Positions 7,954-15,173 of a stretch of DNA of 28,190 bases are shown one piece after another (within the stretch, counting starts at the first letter, position 1; every line of letters begins with the position of its first letter). The stretch is taken from positions 1 to 28,190 of the forward strand of contig QFQX01000051.1 in the NCBI GenBank assembly GCA_003248775.1, written 5' to 3'. The notes beneath the pieces are model-generated. The model ran no database searches. It had not been told where the DNA came from and saw only the letters and a program-made list of their open reading frames with translations. Both the position numbers and the translations under genes were made by a program. The DNA comes from Shinella sp. (GTDB lineage: Bacteria; Pseudomonadota; Alphaproteobacteria; Rhizobiales; Rhizobiaceae).

Positions 7954-10167
7954 TCAATTTTCTTGTTCGAGCATGATGACGGCGAGCGGCGGCAGGGTGA
8001 TGATTGCCGTAGCGCGACCATCGGTGCCGGCGCGGGCTTCCGCGCGGCCGCCATTGCCCTTGCCGCTGCCGCCATAGATCTCGGCATCGGTGTTCAGGAT
8101 CTCCCGCCAGCGGCCCGCAGCGGGCAGCGACACGGTGTAACGCTCGTGATAGACGGGCGTGAAGTTGCATATGACGGCAATCGGCTTCTGGCCCGGCGCC
8201 TTGCGCAGCCAGCCGAAGACCGAGTTATCGTGGTCGTCGACGATCAGCCATTCGAAGCCGTCGCCCTCGCAGTCACGGGCATGAAGCGCGGGCTTGGAGC
8301 GGTAGGTGAAGTTGAGGTCGCGCACGAGACGCCGCATGCCTTCGTGGAGGGCATACTGGAGCAGGTTCCAGTCGAGCGGGCGGCTTTCGCTCCATTCGCT
8401 CCACTGAGCGAATTCCTGTCCCATGAACAGCAGCTTCTTGCCGGGATAGCCCCACATGAAGGCGTAGTAGCTCCGGAGATTGGCAAATTTCTGCCAGTCG
8501 TCGCCCGACATCTTGGCGATCATCGAGCCCTTTCCGTGCACGACCTCGTCATGCGAGATCGGCAGGACGAAATTCTCGGAAAAGGCATAGAGAAGCCCGA
8601 AGGTGATCTCCTGATGGTGGAACCTGCGGTGCACCGGATCGCGCGAGAAATAACTCAGCGTGTCGTGCATGAAGCCCATGTTCCACTTGAAGCCGAAGCC
8701 GAGGCCGCCTTCATGGACCGGCTGCGAGACCTTGGGCCAGGAGGTGGATTCCTCCGCGATGGTCATCACACCGGGGTGGGCGCCATAAACCAGCCGGTTC
8801 ATATTTTGCAGGAAGCGTACGGCTTCGAGGTTTTCGCGCCCGCCATACTCGTTGGGCACCCATTCGCCTTCCTTGCGGGAATAGTCGAGGTAGAGCATCG
8901 AGGCGACCGCATCGACGCGCAGGCCGTCGAGATGGAACTTTTCCGTCCAGTAGAGTGCATTGTTGATGAGGTAGGACAGGACCTCGCTGCGGCCGAAATT
9001 GTAGATCGCCGTGTTCCAGTCCGGATGGAAGCCCTGACGCGGATCGGCATGCTCGTAAAGGGCGGTCCCATCGAACCAGCGCAGGCCGTGGGCGTCTGTC
9101 GGGAAATGGGCCGGCACCCAGTCGAGAATGACGCCGATGCCGACCTTGTGGCAGCCGTTGACGAAACGGGCGAAGCCCTCCGGTTCTCCGAAGCGGGCGG
9201 TGGGCGCATAAAGCCCGGTGGTCTGGTAGCCCCATGACGGATCATAGGGGTGTTCGCTGATCGGCAGGAATTCGATGTGGGTGAAGCCCATGTCCGCGCA
9301 ATAGGGGATCAAGCGGTCTGCCAGTTCGTCCCAGCTCAGGATAGAACCGTCGTCGCGGCGCTGCCAAGAGCCAGCATGCACCTCGTAGATGCTGATTGGC
9401 TGGCGACGCTGGTCCACGCTGGCCCAGTGCTCGCGATGGGCATCGTCCTCCCACTCCTGCTCCAGTTCGGGCGCCGTGATCGAGGCGTTCTTCGGGCGAA
9501 GTTCGGCTCGCCGGGCGTAGGGATCGGCTTTCAGCGGCTGCAACAGGCCGTCCTTGCCGATGATCTCGAACTTGTAGGCGGCACCCGGGCGGACATCGGG
9601 GGCGAAGATTTCCCATATGCCTGTATCCCGGCGAAGCCGCATGACGTGTCTGCGACCATCCCATTCGTTGAAATCGCCGACGATTGAGACGCGCTCAGCG
9701 TTTGGCGCCCACACCGCGAAATGGAAGCCATCGACGCCCTGATGCTTCAGCGGATGGGCGCCCATCTTGTCGAACAGCCTGAGGTGCGAGCCCTCGCGAA
9801 CGAAGTAATCGTCCATCGGACCGAGCACCGGGCCGAAGCTGTAGGGGTCGGTGACCGTCCATTCGGCATCGCCGCGGCAAGCGCGGTAACGGAGTGGATG
9901 GAAACCGCCGATCGCAACCGGCCCGGCGAAAAATCCCGCCGGATCGATCTGACGCAGTTCACCGAGGTCCGAGCCGTTGAGCGCAACCGCGGTGACGGTT
10001 TCGGCACCGGGAATGAAGCATCGGGCGCAATACCCCTTGTCCGTCTGATGGATGCCGAGCACCGCGAAGGGATCGCCATGGGTGCCCGCGATAATGGCCG
10101 CAACCTCCGGTGCCGGAGGGATCTCCGGCTGAAGTGCATCACCGATGGTCTTCGGTGACTTCGCCAT
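7954..10167 (-). CDS. glgB: 1,4-alpha-glucan branching enzyme
   Basis: A 737-residue GH13 enzyme that cuts alpha-1,4 chains and re-attaches them as alpha-1,6 branches. Order of domains: an N-terminal beta-sandwich (about residues 20-110), CBM48 (about 130-240, with HFAVWAPNAERVSIVGDFNEWDG), the catalytic barrel, and a C-terminal all-beta domain. Catalytic residues can be placed: GLRVDAVASMLY (Asp419), TIAEESTSWP (Glu472) and LPISHDEVVHGKGSM (Asp540). Each is offset by 14 from the E. coli enzyme, so the fold is intact. The ATG at 10167 shares its A with the TGA stop of glgP (TGATG overlap), with a GGAG about 7 bases upstream, so translation is coupled to glgP. Confidence 0.97.
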   Translation of the reverse strand: MAKSPKTIGDALQPEIPPAPEVAAIIAGTHGDPFAVLGIHQTDKGYCARCFIPGAETVTAVALNGSDLGELRQIDPAGFFAGPVAIGGFHPLRYRACRGDAEWTVTDPYSFGPVLGPMDDYFVREGSHLRLFDKMGAHPLKHQGVDGFHFAVWAPNAERVSIVGDFNEWDGRRHVMRLRRDTGIWEIFAPDVRPGAAYKFEIIGKDGLLQPLKADPYARRAELRPKNASITAPELEQEWEDDAHREHWASVDQRRQPISIYEVHAGSWQRRDDGSILSWDELADRLIPYCADMGFTHIEFLPISEHPYDPSWGYQTTGLYAPTARFGEPEGFARFVNGCHKVGIGVILDWVPAHFPTDAHGLRWFDGTALYEHADPRQGFHPDWNTAIYNFGRSEVLSYLINNALYWTEKFHLDGLRVDAVASMLYLDYSRKEGEWVPNEYGGRENLEAVRFLQNMNRLVYGAHPGVMTIAEESTSWPKVSQPVHEGGLGFGFKWNMGFMHDTLSYFSRDPVHRRFHHQEITFGLLYAFSENFVLPISHDEVVHGKGSMIAKMSGDDWQKFANLRSYYAFMWGYPGKKLLFMGQEFAQWSEWSESRPLDWNLLQYALHEGMRRLVRDLNFTYRSKPALHARDCEGDGFEWLIVDDHDNSVFGWLRKAPGQKPIAVICNFTPVYHERYTVSLPAAGRWREILNTDAEIYGGSGKGNGGRAEARAGTDGRATAIITLPPLAVIMLEQEN

Positions 10168-12629
10168 CAGGCTCTCCAGATATCGGAGTTGTACTGACGG
10201 ATCGTGCGGTCGGACGAGAACCAGCCCATGCGGGCGGTGTTGCGGATGGTCTTGCCATACCAGCTCGTGGGATCGGTCCAGATCGTGTCGACATCACGCT
10301 GGGCCTTGGCGTAGGAATCGAAGTCCTCGGCGACCATGAACCAGTCATGCTGGTAGATGCCGTTCATCAGTGAGGAGAAGCGACCGCGGTCATCCGGCGA
10401 GAACACGCCGGAGGCGATGGCCGAAAGCGCCTGTGAGAGCTCGCGCGAGCCCTCGATGGTCGCACGCGGATTGTATCCGTCGGCGCGGGCCTTGCCGACT
10501 TCCTCCGCCGTCTTGCCGAAGATCACGATGTTCTCCTCGCCGACATGGTCGCGCATTTCCACATTCGCGCCATCCAGCGTTCCGATGGTGAGTGCACCGT
10601 TCAACGCGAACTTCATGTTGCCGGTTCCCGAGGCTTCCATGCCGGCCGTGGAGATCTGTTCGGACAGATCGGCTGCCGGCACCATGACTTCGGCGAGCGA
10701 GACGTTGTAGTTCGGAATGAAGACCACTTTGAGCAGTCCGCGCACGGAAGGGTCGTTGTTCACCACGCGAGCGACGTCGTTGGCGAGCTTGATGATAAGC
10801 TTGGCGTTGTGATAGCTCGGCGCCGCCTTGCCGGCGAAGAGCTTGACGCGCGGTACCCAGTCCCGCTCGGGATGGGAGCGGATCTGGTCGAACAACGCGA
10901 CCGTCTCGATGATGTTGAGAAGCTGGCGCTTGTATTCGTGAATGCGCTTGATCTGGATGTCGAACATGGCCGAGGGGTCGAGGCGGATGCCCATGCGGCT
11001 TGCGACCAGATTGGACAGACGCTCCTTGTTGGCGCGTTTGACGGCGGCAAACTTCTCCCGGAACGACGTATCGTCGGCAAAGGCGTCGAGCGCGGTCAGC
11101 TTGCCGGCATCGTCGAGGAAATCGTCGCCGATCGCTTCACGCACCAGCGAGGTCAGCTGCGGATTGCACTGCATCAGCCAGCGGCGCGGTGTGATGCCGT
11201 TGGTCTTGTTGTTGATGCGGTCCGGATAGAGCTTGTGAAGGTCGGCGAAGACCGTTTCCTTCATCAGTTCCGTATGCAGGGCGGAAACGCCATTGATGCT
11301 GTGCGAGCCGATGAAGGCGAGATTGCCCATGCGCACCCGCCGGTCTCCGCTTTCGTCGATCAAGGAGATGTGGCGGATCTCGGTGTCGGAGAAGGACCGG
11401 TTCTTGCGTGCATCGACCAGGATCTTGGCGTTGATGGCGTAGACCAGCTGCATGTGGCGGGGCAGAAGACGTTCGAACAACGGAACGGGCCAGCTCTCCA
11501 GCGCTTCGGGCAGAAGCGTGTGGTTGGTATAGGAGAACGTCTTCCAGGTGATTTCCCAGGCGGTGTCGAAGTCGACGCCGTGGATATCGCAGAGGAGCCG
11601 CATCAACTCCGCGACCGAGACGGCCGGATGGGTGTCGTTCAGCTGGATCGAAACCTTGTCGGGCAGAGCAGAGAGCTGGTTGCCCTGCTGCAGGTGGCGG
11701 CGCAGAATGTCCTGCAGCGATGCGGAACAGAAGAAATATTCCTGACGGAGACGCAGTTCCTGACCGGCGGCGTTCGCGTCAGCCGGATAAAGCACGCGGG
11801 TCAGTGTTTCGGCCTTGTTGCTTTCGCGCAGAGCGCCAATGTGGTCGCCGGCATTGAAGGCATCGAGGAGAATGGGGTCGATCGGCTGGGCCGACCAGAG
11901 GCGAAGCGTGTTCACCCGTTCGCCGCGCCAGCCGACGACGGGTGTGTCATAGGCGGTCGCAATCATGCGCTCGCTGGGCTTCCACACGAAGCGCACTTCG
12001 TCGTTCTGGCCGTTGACCGTTTCGACGCCGCCGCCGAAGCCGATTTCGTAGGAGCTTTCACGTCGTTCGAACTCCCACGGGTTGCCATGAGCGAGCCAGG
12101 TTTCCGGCAGTTCGACCTGCCAGCCGTCCGCCATTTGCTGGCGGAAGAGGCCGTGGACGTAACGGATGCCGTAGCCATAGGCCGGGATATCGACGGTCGC
12201 GAGTGATTCCATGAAGCAGGCGGCGAGGCGGCCGAGGCCGCCGTTGCCCAGCGCTGCATCGGGTTCGAGGCCGGCGATGACGTCGAGTTCGACGCCGAGC
12301 GATCCGAGCGCTTCCCGGATCTCGTCCATCAGGCCGAGATTGGACATGGCGTCGCGCATCAGGCGACCGATCAGGAATTCCAGCGATAGATAATAGACGC
12401 GCTTGGCGTTGTTGGCGTAGGTGGCGCGGGTCGATTCCATCCACTTGTCGATGATGCGGTCACGCACCACGAGGATCGTTGCCGTCAGCCAGTCATGCGG
12501 TGTCGCCACCTTGGCGTCCTTGCCGATGCCGTATGTCAATCGCTCGATGATTTCGGCGGCCAGCACTTCCGGGTCGGAAACGCGTGGCTTCGGCAAGGGC
12601 AGGTCCGCTTTGCTGAGGGTCTTGATCAT
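10167..12629 (-). CDS. glgP: Glycogen/starch/alpha-glucan phosphorylase
   Basis: An 820-residue GT35 enzyme that releases glucose-1-phosphate from non-reducing ends of glycogen using phosphate and pyridoxal phosphate. The cofactor-binding segment EASGTGNMKFALNGALTIGT places the Schiff-base lysine at Lys673. Other conserved parts are DAALGNGGLGRLAACFMES and QLNDTHPAVSVAELMRLL. The start at ATG 12629 (MIKTLSKADLPLPK) has a well-placed AGGCGGA site about 5 bases upstream. An upstream in-frame GTG at 12719 would add 30 residues of leader-like sequence and is less likely. It is the first gene of the six-gene glg operon, and its stop overlaps the start of glgB. Placing the degradative enzyme first and the synthetic enzymes behind it in one transcript is the arrangement known from Agrobacterium. 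Confidence 0.96.
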   Translation of the reverse strand: MIKTLSKADLPLPKPRVSDPEVLAAEIIERLTYGIGKDAKVATPHDWLTATILVVRDRIIDKWMESTRATYANNAKRVYYLSLEFLIGRLMRDAMSNLGLMDEIREALGSLGVELDVIAGLEPDAALGNGGLGRLAACFMESLATVDIPAYGYGIRYVHGLFRQQMADGWQVELPETWLAHGNPWEFERRESSYEIGFGGGVETVNGQNDEVRFVWKPSERMIATAYDTPVVGWRGERVNTLRLWSAQPIDPILLDAFNAGDHIGALRESNKAETLTRVLYPADANAAGQELRLRQEYFFCSASLQDILRRHLQQGNQLSALPDKVSIQLNDTHPAVSVAELMRLLCDIHGVDFDTAWEITWKTFSYTNHTLLPEALESWPVPLFERLLPRHMQLVYAINAKILVDARKNRSFSDTEIRHISLIDESGDRRVRMGNLAFIGSHSINGVSALHTELMKETVFADLHKLYPDRINNKTNGITPRRWLMQCNPQLTSLVREAIGDDFLDDAGKLTALDAFADDTSFREKFAAVKRANKERLSNLVASRMGIRLDPSAMFDIQIKRIHEYKRQLLNIIETVALFDQIRSHPERDWVPRVKLFAGKAAPSYHNAKLIIKLANDVARVVNNDPSVRGLLKVVFIPNYNVSLAEVMVPAADLSEQISTAGMEASGTGNMKFALNGALTIGTLDGANVEMRDHVGEENIVIFGKTAEEVGKARADGYNPRATIEGSRELSQALSAIASGVFSPDDRGRFSSLMNGIYQHDWFMVAEDFDSYAKAQRDVDTIWTDPTSWYGKTIRNTARMGWFSSDRTIRQYNSDIWRA

Positions 12630-12669
12630 GGTTCCGCCTAAGGTTGGAGCAGCTTTAACGGGGTGCTTC

Positions 12670-12690
12670 GCCGATTCTGGGAGCATCGGC
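12670..12690 (-). other. Small hairpin in the presumed glgP leader
   Basis: GCCGAT at 12670-12675 pairs with ATCGGC at 12685-12690 across a 9-base loop, about 40-60 bases upstream of the glgP ATG. It would lie in the 5' untranslated RNA if the promoter proposed at 12709-12738 is right. A six-pair stem is weak evidence and may have no function. Confidence 0.25.
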
Positions 12691-12708
12691 GCATGGTCGA
12701 TTTTGTGC

Positions 12709-12738
12709 AGTTTACGCACCGTTATGAAACACTTGCAA
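12709..12738 (-). promoter_or_regulatory. Candidate sigma-70 promoter of the glg operon
   Basis: On the minus strand a TTGCAA box (12738-12733) is followed after 18 bases by TAAACT (12714-12709), about 80 bases before the glgP ATG. The spacing suits a housekeeping promoter and nothing else is coded between 12630 and 12833. The boxes are imperfect and were found by eye, so this is a proposal only. Confidence 0.3.
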
Positions 12739-12833
12739 CACAGGAAATCGGCAAATGCCGGATTGCGGCGTGGACTGCGTGTTCTTTATAAATCGCTGAA
12801 TTTTCAGGATTTATGTCACTGACCGGATTTTAA

Positions 12834-12866
12834 ACAAAAAAAGCCGTGGCGATTGCTGCCACGGCT
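12834..12866 (-). terminator. Rho-independent terminator after the TadG-like gene
   Basis: Read on the minus strand, AGCCGTGGC (12866-12858) pairs perfectly with GCCACGGCT (12850-12842) over a 7-base loop, and is followed immediately by a run of seven T and then GTTT. It lies 35 bp past the stop of the TadG-like gene and upstream of the glg promoter region, so it insulates the glg operon from transcription coming from the right. Confidence 0.9.
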
Positions 12867-12900
12867 CCTTTCTCACTGTCCTGCCGGATCTCTCGCATCC

Positions 12901-14178
12901 TCAATTCGTGAGGCGAGTGGTCATGTCGGCTGCCTTCTTCCCGATTTCCCGGAACGCGCTGACGAGCGTGGACATGTCGTCCGGTTCGAAATAATAGTCG
13001 GTGGCGCTGGCGCAATAGCTCAGCAGAGACTTCCCTTTGTCGGGCGCCATGAAGGCGACGGAGAAAATCTTGATTCCATCGGTTTTTGCCTGGGTGCAAT
13101 ATTCGCGGACCTGACCGTCGATGGATGCGTTCCAGCTTGAGCTCGTTCCGGTCATTTCACCGTCGGTCATCAGCAGGATATAGCGCTGGAACTTCTTGTT
13201 GCTCTTGGCTGCCTGAGCGGTCGCTTCTGTGGTGTTTGCCGCTTTCAGTGCGTCGTAAGCGATTTTCATGGCGCCGGTTGCGTTGGTGCCCCCCGTCGGA
13301 ACGGAAGGCAGTGCGTTGACATAGGCTGCCGCGGAGGTCGTTCCCCAAGCCATTGCGGAGGCTGACTGGGTTGTATCTGTGTAGGATACCGCACCTACAC
13401 GAACGCCGGCTGAATCGGGGTCGGCATCCTGGAGTGTGTTGAAAAGAACGCCTGCGGCCGTTTTCAAAGCGTCGATCTTGCGCACGTAGCAGGGTTTCGT
13501 GGGCTTGATGTAGTTCTTCTGTCCCGACTTGATATCCTTGTAGGCCCAGTTATCCGCTGTATAGTTCACGCAGGAAGTCTGAGATGTGTTTACTGTATCG
13601 GTCACGAACGACATGGAACCCGAACGGTCGAGAGCCAGATACATCGAAAGCGCACTGCGTGTCTCGGAGGTACTTTCGGCCTTGCTCGTCACCGATACGC
13701 GCATGGTCTCGCGACCAAGCAGCCGGGTGAATGCGTTCATCGGGACGTCGTAGTGGCCCGAGATCGTGACGTTGTAGAGATTGCTCCCGCCGTTGGTGCC
13801 AGCTGTGCGCTGGACGACGGCCACGGTCTCGTTCGCAAGTTCGTCAAACGTGTTGCCAAGGGTGCTGTCGTTTGTAGCGTTATCCGAGCCGTCGGTGTTT
13901 GCAAACTGTGCCGCCATGAATTTCTTAGCGCGTTCAATCGCTTGTTCGTCCGTCAGTGTGGAATCGCTCGCCAAGGCGGATGCAGCCGAAAGCGCGGCGG
14001 AGTCGGCTGCATCCTGCAGGGCAGACTTGACCTGAATCACCTGGGTCATATCCATAGCCAGTCCTGCAATGGCGAGTGTCACGGGCAGCAGAATTGCCGT
14101 CATCATGCCGAAATTGCCATTGCGGTCTGCCACGAACCGGCGGACAGCAGAGTCTCTCTTTACGGAACCAGTCATCAT
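12901..14178 (-). CDS. TadG-like pilus-assembly protein with von Willebrand A domain
   Basis: A 425-residue protein anchored by one N-terminal membrane segment. Residues 20-50 (RNGNFGMMTAILLPVTLAIA, then GLAMDMTQVIQVKSALQDAA) are the TadE/TadG prepilin-like helix followed by the usual alanine- and serine-rich stretch. From about residue 177 there is a vWA domain with a complete metal-ion site: DRSGS (Asp184, Ser186, Ser188), GGTNATGAM (Thr298) and LLMTDGEM (Asp339). TadG proteins work with Tad (Flp) pili at the cell envelope, but no other tad gene is present in the window, so this is an orphan copy whose role may be separate. Two adjacent ATG codons (14178 and 14175) are possible starts; neither has a strong ribosome-binding site. 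A terminator follows at 12834-12866, and 112 bp of non-coding sequence lies upstream, so it is probably transcribed alone. Confidence 0.85.
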   Translation of the reverse strand: MMTGSVKRDSAVRRFVADRNGNFGMMTAILLPVTLAIAGLAMDMTQVIQVKSALQDAADSAALSAASALASDSTLTDEQAIERAKKFMAAQFANTDGSDNATNDSTLGNTFDELANETVAVVQRTAGTNGGSNLYNVTISGHYDVPMNAFTRLLGRETMRVSVTSKAESTSETRSALSMYLALDRSGSMSFVTDTVNTSQTSCVNYTADNWAYKDIKSGQKNYIKPTKPCYVRKIDALKTAAGVLFNTLQDADPDSAGVRVGAVSYTDTTQSASAMAWGTTSAAAYVNALPSVPTGGTNATGAMKIAYDALKAANTTEATAQAAKSNKKFQRYILLMTDGEMTGTSSSWNASIDGQVREYCTQAKTDGIKIFSVAFMAPDKGKSLLSYCASATDYYFEPDDMSTLVSAFREIGKKAADMTTRLTN

Positions 14179-14290
14179 CTTGATCCACTCGATGGAGTAT
14201 CTTGATGGTTGGATATCCGGAAAAGCTGATATTCGACTTAAGCGAACTGCTAGGATTTTAGCGATTCCCGCGGTAATCGCAGACGAACCG

Positions 14291-15169
14291 TCATTTTACC
14301 GGGATGACGTCGACCGCCTGCACCGTCTGGTGGCTGCCGTAACTCTTCAGTACGCCGATGACCGGGGCAACATCGGAATAGTCGCGGCCATAGGCAACCA
14401 CGACATGGTCGCTGCTGACGACGATGTTGTTGGTGGGGTCGAGTTCGATCCAGCCCATGGTCTCACCGCACCAGACTCGAACCCATGCGTGCATGGCGTC
14501 AGCGCCCTCGAGGCGTTCCTTGCCCGGTGGCGGGATCGTGCGCAGGAAGCCGCTGACATAGCCCGCGGGGATGCCGAGGCTTCTCAATGCAATGATCATC
14601 ACATGGGAGAAATCCTGGCAGACGCCGCGTCTCAGCGCAAAGGCTTCCGCTGGCGTGGAATCTACCGTCGTTGCATCCGGGTCGTATTTGAAGTCCGAAT
14701 GGATCCCGGCGCAGATCACCTCGGCAATTTGGCGTACCGTCAGGCCGGGTTTGATGGCCTTTGCCGCATAGGCCGCAATTTCTGGAACTTCATTCAGACG
14801 CGGGCTTACGCCGAGGAAATGATGCGGCGAATCCGGTTCGACGGACCAGTAATTGGCAAGCTCTTCCGGCAGTTTTTCGAGGATCGGGGAGAAATCGGCG
14901 GTGATGGCCTGCGGCTGCACCATGACGCGCGCCTGCATGCGGATGTCGAGCTTCTCGTGCTGGGCCCTCAGCATGATCGAGGTTGCCGGATGCTGGAAGA
15001 AGTCGACGAAGTTGCTGGTTTCGTCCGGCTGCGGATCGATCCTGACGGCGCCCGCGACGAGCCTCTGGCGGTCGGACAGGGACAGCGGCAGCACACGCAG
15101 AACGTGGTGCGATCCCGAAACCGGAACGTCGTAGGTATAGCCGATATGAAGCGTGAGATCGTAGAGCAT
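14291..15169 (-). CDS. Transglutaminase-like cysteine peptidase-fold protein (stand-alone)
   Basis: A 292-residue protein of the bacterial transglutaminase family. Residues 1-100 form the N-terminal beta domain (YDLTLHIGYTYDVPVSGSHH), and residues 145-250 the papain-like core with the full triad: RRGVCQDFSHVMI (Cys184), ADAMHAWVRVW (His227) and GWIELDPTNN (Asp244). Such domains cleave or form amide bonds at glutamine or peptide side chains. There is no signal peptide, so it is expected to be cytoplasmic. The ATG at 15169 follows the stop of the ATP-grasp/alpha-E gene by 4 bp; an in-frame TTG at 15196 would overlap that gene and adds no conserved residue. It is the third gene of a three-gene operon with a larger transglutaminase/DUF2126 gene and the ATP-grasp/alpha-E fusion. 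The substrate is unknown. Confidence 0.92.
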   Translation of the reverse strand: MLYDLTLHIGYTYDVPVSGSHHVLRVLPLSLSDRQRLVAGAVRIDPQPDETSNFVDFFQHPATSIMLRAQHEKLDIRMQARVMVQPQAITADFSPILEKLPEELANYWSVEPDSPHHFLGVSPRLNEVPEIAAYAAKAIKPGLTVRQIAEVICAGIHSDFKYDPDATTVDSTPAEAFALRRGVCQDFSHVMIIALRSLGIPAGYVSGFLRTIPPPGKERLEGADAMHAWVRVWCGETMGWIELDPTNNIVVSSDHVVVAYGRDYSDVAPVIGVLKSYGSHQTVQAVDVIPVK

Positions 15170-15173
15170 CGGA

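Noticed and set aside
6704..8077. Plus-strand frame of about 457 codons opposite glgC
   Set aside because: Antisense shadow; no start signal and no conserved motif.
10545..12206. Plus-strand frame of about 553 codons opposite glgP
   Set aside because: Antisense to a complete phosphorylase; no domain recognised.
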